Part shown: one piece after another, positions 58,146 to 64,000 of the stretch | Layout: each line of letters begins with the position of its first letter | Position numbering within the stretch: the first letter of the stretch is position 1 | Assembly (NCBI GenBank): GCA_037157565.1 | Contig: JAZHRO010000073.1 | Coordinates: 22,706,501-22,770,500 of the forward strand | DNA length: 64,000 nucleotides | Direction of reading: 5' to 3' | Origin: Thalassia testudinum | Lineage: Eukaryota; Streptophyta; Magnoliopsida; Alismatales; Hydrocharitaceae | Position numbers and translations under genes: made by a program | The notes under the pieces: model-generated | Databases searched by the model: none | What the model was told of the DNA's origin: nothing | Seen by the model: the letters and a program-made list of their open reading frames with translations, nothing else

Positions 58146-59938
58146 TGATTACACAGCAATCATGTAACCTAAAACACTTAAATTGAGCTAGATTCTGGCA
58201 TAACTTAGGGACAATACATGCATAAGCATTGTAATTTGCATAATGGTTAGTTTGATTAGCTGCATAGATAAAATCATCATTTTGTGTACTAATGAGAGAT
58301 GAAATTAATCGTAGATGATTCAAAGCCACAGATGACAGATTAGACCATACAAATCTGATCAGGACAATGACGGGAGTCCAACGTTTCCAAAATTATCTCA
58401 ATTAGACAATCAGAGCATCATGTACAGTCCATAGAAGAATAGAGACCATGGAGCCAAAGGACAAAGATCTGAGCCTTAGATGAAAAATCCAACCATACGG
58501 ATGGATCTGGATCAACAATCGCAGTCCAACGGCGCAAAAATCAACCCAATCAAAGGTCTACCTCACCAGATACAAGGAAAAGAAGATGGACGATGATGAT
58601 GATGCCATGTGGCGCCAACATAGCTGCCCCCTCATCACCGCCCCATCTCTGAAAGCCATCCCTTGTGTGCTGTGGGCCATTGAATGGCCATCCAACGGCC
58701 ACGATGCATCCACGTCACTGATCGCCTCACGCCTCATTGAAGGAAAGAAGATCTCTACCATTGGATCTTCATCCAATGGCTGAGAGCTGCTGTGCACAAT
58801 TTGGAAACGCGGCACAAGAGGAGTAGCGCAGCAGTTAACAACTTCGCCCGCAAGCAACCAATGCACCTTCGAGGCACACTTAGCATGAAATAAGGGAAGG
58901 CAGTGGCTTCGCACCCAATTGGCCATTGGATATGCATTGAGAGCGCGGATAAGGCCATGTGGCACATCGAGAGCATTCCACTGCTGCATGCAAGATTAGA
59001 TGCGTGTTTAATGCATGATCACACACAGCTTTGAGAAAGGCAGTGCACTACGTACGTTTAAGCCGTCCAATCACAAGATCGAACGGCTGAGGAGCGATTG
59101 GCACACGAACCAAATTCAAAATGGCTGAGAAGTAGCGCAGGAGCAAATCTGAGACGTTCTATCATAAGATCGAACGGTCGAGGATGCGGCACTCAAATGA
59201 GGCATGCGGGTGCACGTAATGAAAGGAGAAGTGGGCGAGCGCACTCAAGGAAGCAGCGAAGCTGCCCAATCTTGATCCAACGTGCCAGAGCATGCCACAT
59301 GTCGATCAGAGAATGAATTTGTGCATAGAAGGAGTTTTTGAAGATGTTTTAAGTCCTAATCTAACCCGTTGATCTCCTGATCAATAGATCTGATTATTCA
59401 AAGGTTGTTGCATGAGATGGAGGGCCAAAATACCCTCTTTGCCCTCCATCAAAACTATAAAAGAAGACCCAAAACCTCCTTTGATGGAGGCAACTTCAAA
59501 TCTACCTCTTCATCCACCTTCTTCTATGATCCTCCATCTCTCTCTACAACTCTGACCTTCATCCTGGTGCTCTGGATCTAAGGTGCTACCACACCTTGCA
59601 CAAGCATCCCACAAGTGGCGTCGTCTATCTACATCTCTCTCTCTCTATCTCTCTCTTTCTTTCTATCTATCTGCTATCTATCTTAGAAATTTCTATTTTG
59701 AAAAACTATTTATGAATGCAATCAAATTCTAATCTTTCGAATGTCTGATATCTATCTGTACATATATACATATATAAATATCTGCTAGAACTAGTTTTCT
59801 AGAAAGCTTCTACATAAATCGAGATTACCTCCCTGCGAATAACCCGATACTATTGGATTTTATAAATTTATTTATCGACGTGTTTCGCATTATACTACGA
59901 CTAAATCATCTTTTAAAACGTGATTTACGTGCCAAATA
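58146..59938 (+). repeat. 3' LTR of E
   Basis: 1793 bases, TGATTACACA to GCCAAATA; TATAAAAG near 59456. It differs from the 5' LTR at many sites, so E is clearly older than S. Confidence 0.9.
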
Positions 59939-59943
59939 GATGT

Positions 59944-60312
59944 CTTCAATAGGGGGTCCTAGGTCTCCTTTTATAGCTTTGACAAGAGGCAAAGTGGGCA
60001 TTTTAGCCCTTAAAACCGTGCAACAACTCCCTTATGATTAGATCCGTTGATCTGGAGATCAACGGATCAGATCTATCCTCAAAATCACCTTATTTGCATC
60101 CTCTATGCTCGGATTAAACCTGGTGGTGACACATGGCAGCCTCTCACTCCTTGGATCTCCATCGGACACTCCAGTGCTCACTGCGCCAATGCCCGATGGC
60201 CAAGGGAGATGGAGCATAGCTAAGCTAAGCTAGCTTAGCTAGAATAGAGTAGAGGAGTAGGCAAATGGAAATAGGGTTTGGGGGGAGGAGTTGGATAGAA
60301 GATGCCTAGAGC
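59944..60312 (-). repeat. 5' LTR of F, outer part, truncated by D
   Basis: Continues 50473-50901. Minus-strand TATAAAAG at 59968-59975. A perfect 12-bp-stem hairpin GATCCGTTGATC/GATCAACGGATC lies at 60041-60068. The LTR has no TG...CA terminus before element D begins. Confidence 0.75.
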
Positions 60313-62325
60313 TGAACGTTAATCACTCTGAATTGGATTTTAAAATCGATGCGTTGCAATATAGATTGAATCAATGCGAAAAACAAATAGAATTTATACT
60401 CGAATGGAAGTCCGAGGTCAAACACAGTGAGCAATTAGCAAAATAATTCTCAAGATTGCAATTCAAGCAAAATATAACCAATTTACAATAGAACTCCAAA
60501 CAATAATGATATATAAATGAAAGCAAATGTCAAATAGTGCAAAAAGAATGGGGTAAAATGGTGATTTGAATCACCAATTACCCCTCACAATAGTATCAAA
60601 TATCTTAATAGTATCAATCAATTTAAATCCACGTAGGATAAGTGCACAGTGCACTCCCTTAAGAAATCAGACGATGGAACTCTCAATGCCAGATGGCTTA
60701 ACTGTCCAATTGCTACAGTGCCAAGAGGGCACCCTTCCCCTTCCTTCCCTTTCTCTCTTCTTCTACTTCCTTAAGCTCAAGAGAAGGCACAACACAAAGC
60801 TCAACACCAACAGCAGAGTCAAAGGCCTTTCCCAGAGATCACTAAGTGTTGAGAGGAGGGTAGCAGAGCAAAACCCCCCTCCCCTCTCTCGTTCTCTTCT
60901 TTCTCCCTCAGAATCAGGTGAACCAGAAAAGACCTAGGTATTCGGGTAAATGGACCAAGGCCCAAACCCGTAAGGAGTGAGCGCGGGAGAGGGCGTGCAT
61001 GTGGTCGGATGTGAGATGTGAGTACGAGAAAAAGAAGTAGAGGGAGAGAAAAAGGGATAGATATACTTAGCGATGAGGTAGAGAGGCAAAGGTGGCCGGT
61101 TGCGGTAGACCGACATCGGAGAAGGAGGAGAAGACGGCGAGACAATGACGATGAAGTAGGCAGAGGTGCGCCCTCCCTTTAGCAGATGAGGGTCGCAATG
61201 AGGAGAGAAGTTGAGAGAGCCGACCAATTTGTTCATTGGATGGCTGAAGGAGGAGAATCGAGAAGGTCATTGGAGCAGCAGTCGTTGGCCGCTGAAGGAA
61301 GGGATTTAGAGGCTTTTGGCTTGCCAAGACTTGCTGAGAAGATGCGCAATGCCATGGAGGTCCTTTTATAGGGCTCTAGATGGAGTTTAGAGCTTGGGAA
61401 ACAAGCTTCCCAAGCTAGGAAAGCTTGCCAGAGTTAGAAACCTAAATATACCCAAATCTCTCTTGCGTTCGCATGAGATATTGGGAAGGTTTTGGGGCTC
61501 AAGACTGGATTCATTGGAAAGAGGACTCCTCAAGGAATCTCCCATCCAATTTTGGAAGGGATTGATTGATCAGAGGAGTTCTCTTTAATCAATGGTCGTC
61601 GAAGTTGTACGATTAGGATTTCATGATGGTAGGGACCTATTTGTGAATATGAAGTCAAATCTGGGGGGTTATTTGTAAGAAATTCAAAAGCTAAGGGGTC
61701 ATGTGAAATAAAGAAAATTAGACTTGGACCAAAGTGCAAACTAGGTCGAAAAAATCTCAGATTGGGTCCAAATTTTGTTACAAACCTAATTTAGACCTAA
61801 GGAATCCAATGGTGAAGATGGGTTTTGGTTTTGACCTAGTTTGACTGGGTAATTTGCATAATTACCCAAATTAGGGTAAATGTCTGTCTAGGACTCTATT
61901 TTGGGTCAAGATGGGTTTCAATGATCAAATTGAAGGTACCAAACCTTGGAGAATATTTTTCTATGAATTTTAGAAGGTTTAGGTGAATCTTATCCTGACC
62001 AGAACCTCAGTTCATTAAGCGGATCTATTTTTAGGGTTTCAGATGTCATTTAATTCCTGAAATGCGTGAAAGCCCTTTTCTGTCTGTACTAACCCACTTG
62101 TTAGACTCTTAAGACCATTTAACCCTTAATTAACCCTTGAGAAAACTTTTGATTGTTCTACAATTGAGATATACTGTTAAAACTATAGTTTTACCCCTGT
62201 TTTACTATATTTTCCTCAAAATGGACTTGCAGTGAATTACATCTCTCTGGTGGTTATGTAGGAGCATTTAATAACTTAATCAGATCAAATTGAGCTAATT
62301 TTGGCTCATGATGGTGTTCCCATCA
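60313..62325 (-). repeat. 3' LTR of D
   Basis: 2013 bases, TGAACGTTAA to GTTCCCATCA on the plus strand. Minus-strand TATAAAAG at 61363-61370. Confidence 0.82.
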
Positions 62326-62355
62326 TACCCTCATGCCTAGCTTTTGCTTGTCCCT
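62326..62355 (-). promoter_or_regulatory. LTR-proximal polypurine-like site of D
   Basis: Minus strand GGGACAAGCAAAAGC then TAGGCATGAGGGTA against the LTR. Confidence 0.78.
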
Positions 62356-62764
62356 TGGCAAAATCTCATGGAATTAACTCAACTTCTAGACCATGCCTTT
62401 TTATGCTCAGATTTCTGATGTGTTCTTTCTTTTTGTAGATTAGGTCAGAATGCAATAGTATAGAGCTACTCAAGTACCAATCAAGATCCTGACCTAACCA
62501 GCTCTAGCTTCAGTCCGCAGCAAAGGTTTCTAGGGCCCACAGGAACTAACCTAAGGTTCGTTGAACTCCGGGGTTAAAGCACCCATGCTTAAAGCATGTT
62601 TATTCTTGGTTCAGTTTGTAGTGCATTTTTGTAAGAGAGAGATAGAAGATTTTTTTTTTATTTTTGGTGAGTTTTCTCTCACTTTTCTTTCTTTATTTCT
62701 AGCTTTGGATTGGCTTTATAACACGATCTGTATCAATTCCTTGCTCCCACCATCAATCCTCGCA

Positions 62765-62921
62765 GGGTCCCTGGCAATCGATGCTTCGAGATAGCACTAC
62801 CCATGGCAACCCCCAGAACCCTAGCTTTCGACACTTCGAGATAGTGCCACCCATGGCGTTCTGTAGCTAAATTCAGGCCCTGGCAATCAACATTTCAGGA
62901 TAATCCCGCCCATGGCACCTG
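62765..62921 (-). repeat. Three-unit imperfect repeat in D
   Basis: Third instance of the triplet seen in A and B, same order and spacing. Confidence 0.72.
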
Positions 62922-63582
62922 GATCAACACACGGTGCTTACATGCCCTCGGTAGGATATTTAGATATCCTATGAGACAAGCACCGAGGAGACGGTATGTT
63001 ATTTCACATCTTCGAAGGAAATTTCCCACCTCTTCACACTGAGAACTCTTCCAAATCAACTTGTGTTGATAAGCTGCTCCTAAGCTAGGTAGTTTTTCAT
63101 AACAGAATTAATGCATTTGCGTGATTTTGATAATTAAGCACACTAAACCAGACTGTGTGTGGATTAGGTTACTGAGTCCCGCAAACCAGAGGTCTGTTAA
63201 CGAGGCTGAATAATCCCTGAGGCTTAGACCTAATAATACTTAAGCTTCGCATTTTCCTCAACCTCTTGAGGACTATCCAGATCTTAATGAATACTTGAAT
63301 TTTTAAGCCTAAACACAAGCCCAAGAGGCCTAAGATCAGGGTTCATACCAACCTCTATCTCTTAGCACTTTTTGTCTTTTATTTCTTTCTTTTGATTTGT
63401 TCTAGAACTAAGTAGAATTCTTAATCTTTTACTAATGACTATCTCTTTTTGTTTCAAATTGTGCTCCATTTTGACATTTTAAATCACCTCCCCTTTTCCT
63501 CCTCAAGAATGATATGCAATTTGATCCTCCCTTCTCCATTTTTTGTTGTTTTTTTTTCAATTTTTTTGGCTTTTTGGAATAC

Positions 63583-63620
<38 letters not shown>
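63583..63620. repeat. (AT)n microsatellite
   Basis: About 19 AT units. The matching places in A (near 1080) and B (near 21300) only have GAATATGTAT, so the expansion is specific to D. Confidence 0.95.
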
Positions 63621-63624
<4 letters not shown>

Positions 63625-63693
63625 CCCAATATGTTTTTTTTTTTGATGAAACCCTTTCTTGTGAAGTAATTCTCACAGCGTTTTGCACATTAA

Positions 63694-63973
63694 TACCCAT
63701 ACCTATGATTTGCAGTGCCCTCATTGTAAATTAGGTGGGTTCGAGTTCATCTTAGATCGTACATTAGAATAGGTTTAGGTAGGTGGATGGGTTGGGGTGA
63801 CTGTTGTGGACGATTTCAAGCTCTGGTATGGGTACCAAAGGTGGGGTCGGCTATTGTAATGGACGAACCCTAAAGTGCAATATGAGTTTACCACGAAATG
63901 TGTTAAGAAGGGTTTCGATTTTTTTTCAAAAAGATGACGGGTTGCCTCCCATTAAGCACTAAGTTTAATGCCA
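63694..63973 (-). promoter_or_regulatory. Box 2 and inner polypurine-like site of D
   Basis: Minus strand: GGCATTAAACTTAGTGCTTA with GGGAGGCAACCC (63939-63973), then a decayed CAATGAGGGCACTG followed by a TAGGTATGGGTA-like run (63694-63727). Box 1 would lie past the window end. Confidence 0.68.
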
Positions 63974-64000
63974 TCAACCCAGCGCAATATGCTCAGGGAG

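Larger units (their letters stand above)
50902..59938 (+). mobile_element. Element E: non-autonomous Ty3-like LTR retrotransposon
   Basis: LTRs 50902-52669 and 58146-59938, interior 5476 bases, perfect target-site duplication gatgt at 50897-50901 and 59939-59943, within the LTR of the related element F. The primer-binding site is damaged. The interior carries an acidic protein and the 3' module; no gag core, protease, reverse transcriptase or integrase was seen. Confidence 0.9.
37237..60312 (-). mobile_element. Element F: Ty3-like gag-protease LTR retrotransposon, split by C and E
   Basis: Reading right to left: part of the 5' LTR (60312-59944 and 50901-50473), primer-binding site 50469-50453, leader, gag (split by C), protease, acidic tail, 3' module, then truncation at about 37237. 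The LTR is related to that of E. The 3' LTR and the outer end of the 5' LTR are missing, cut by the H junction and by D. Confidence 0.82.
60313..64000 (-). mobile_element. Element D: Ty3-like element related to A (partial, 3' end)
   Basis: The 3' LTR is 60313-62325 and the 3' non-coding body 62326-64000, cut by the window end. The body matches A from about 62525 onward. No coding sequence of the element falls inside the window. The target-site duplication cannot be checked. Confidence 0.82.

Overview
This window reads as flowering-plant nuclear DNA made almost entirely of nested retrotransposons. The basis is primer-binding sites complementary to the 3' end of plant tRNA-Asp and tRNA-iMet, Athila/Tat-type gag and aspartic-protease remnants, a Sirevirus-like Copia element and a plant L1-type LINE. 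I found no intact host gene, rRNA, tRNA or CRISPR array. The species cannot be told from the sequence.

Layout from left to right. (A) 1-6303, minus: the 5' two thirds of a Ty3-like element with its 5' LTR at 4294-6303; its 3' LTR should lie about 200 bases left of the window. 6304-7751: unassigned DNA, then the left part of plus-strand element H. (B) 7752-33716, minus: a Ty3-like element inserted in H. Its 3' LTR is swollen to 12 kb by an unclassified 4.6-kb insertion (8782-13398, itself holding a 5'-truncated LINE) and by a near full-length LINE (14200-19216). Its body holds a young gag-only Copia element, S (21420-26888). 33717-37236: the rest of H, ending in a truncated LTR. (F) about 37237-60312, minus: a Ty3-like gag-protease element split by element C (plus, 40326-48144, inside gag) and element E (plus, 50902-59938, inside the 5' LTR). 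(D) 60313-64000, minus: 3' LTR and 3' part of a relative of A, cut by the window end. Target-site duplications support S (ggttc), C (gcatt), E (gatgt), B (gctac/gctgc), the LINE (13 bp, imperfect) and the truncated LINE (19 bp, perfect).

The most notable observation is a shared organisation. Six or seven Ty3-like elements with different LTRs and different coding content carry the same ordered 3' signals: a CTGCATCATCAGCT box, a GGGAGGCAACCC box, CAATGAGGACATTG followed by TAGGCATGGGGG, and a second TAGGCATG-G-run that abuts the LTR in the elements whose 3' LTR is visible. Four of them also carry a splice-donor-like site 129-142 bases after the tRNA-Asp primer-binding site. Yet none has room for reverse transcriptase or integrase: B and F keep gag and protease only, while A, C, E and H keep only an acidic protein, part of which resembles the tail that follows protease in F. 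This looks like a community of non-autonomous elements sharing cis signals and presumably mobilised by a partner elsewhere. The only reverse transcriptase in the window belongs to the LINE.

Family identities and conserved motifs were judged by eye; homology searches and alignments were not run.
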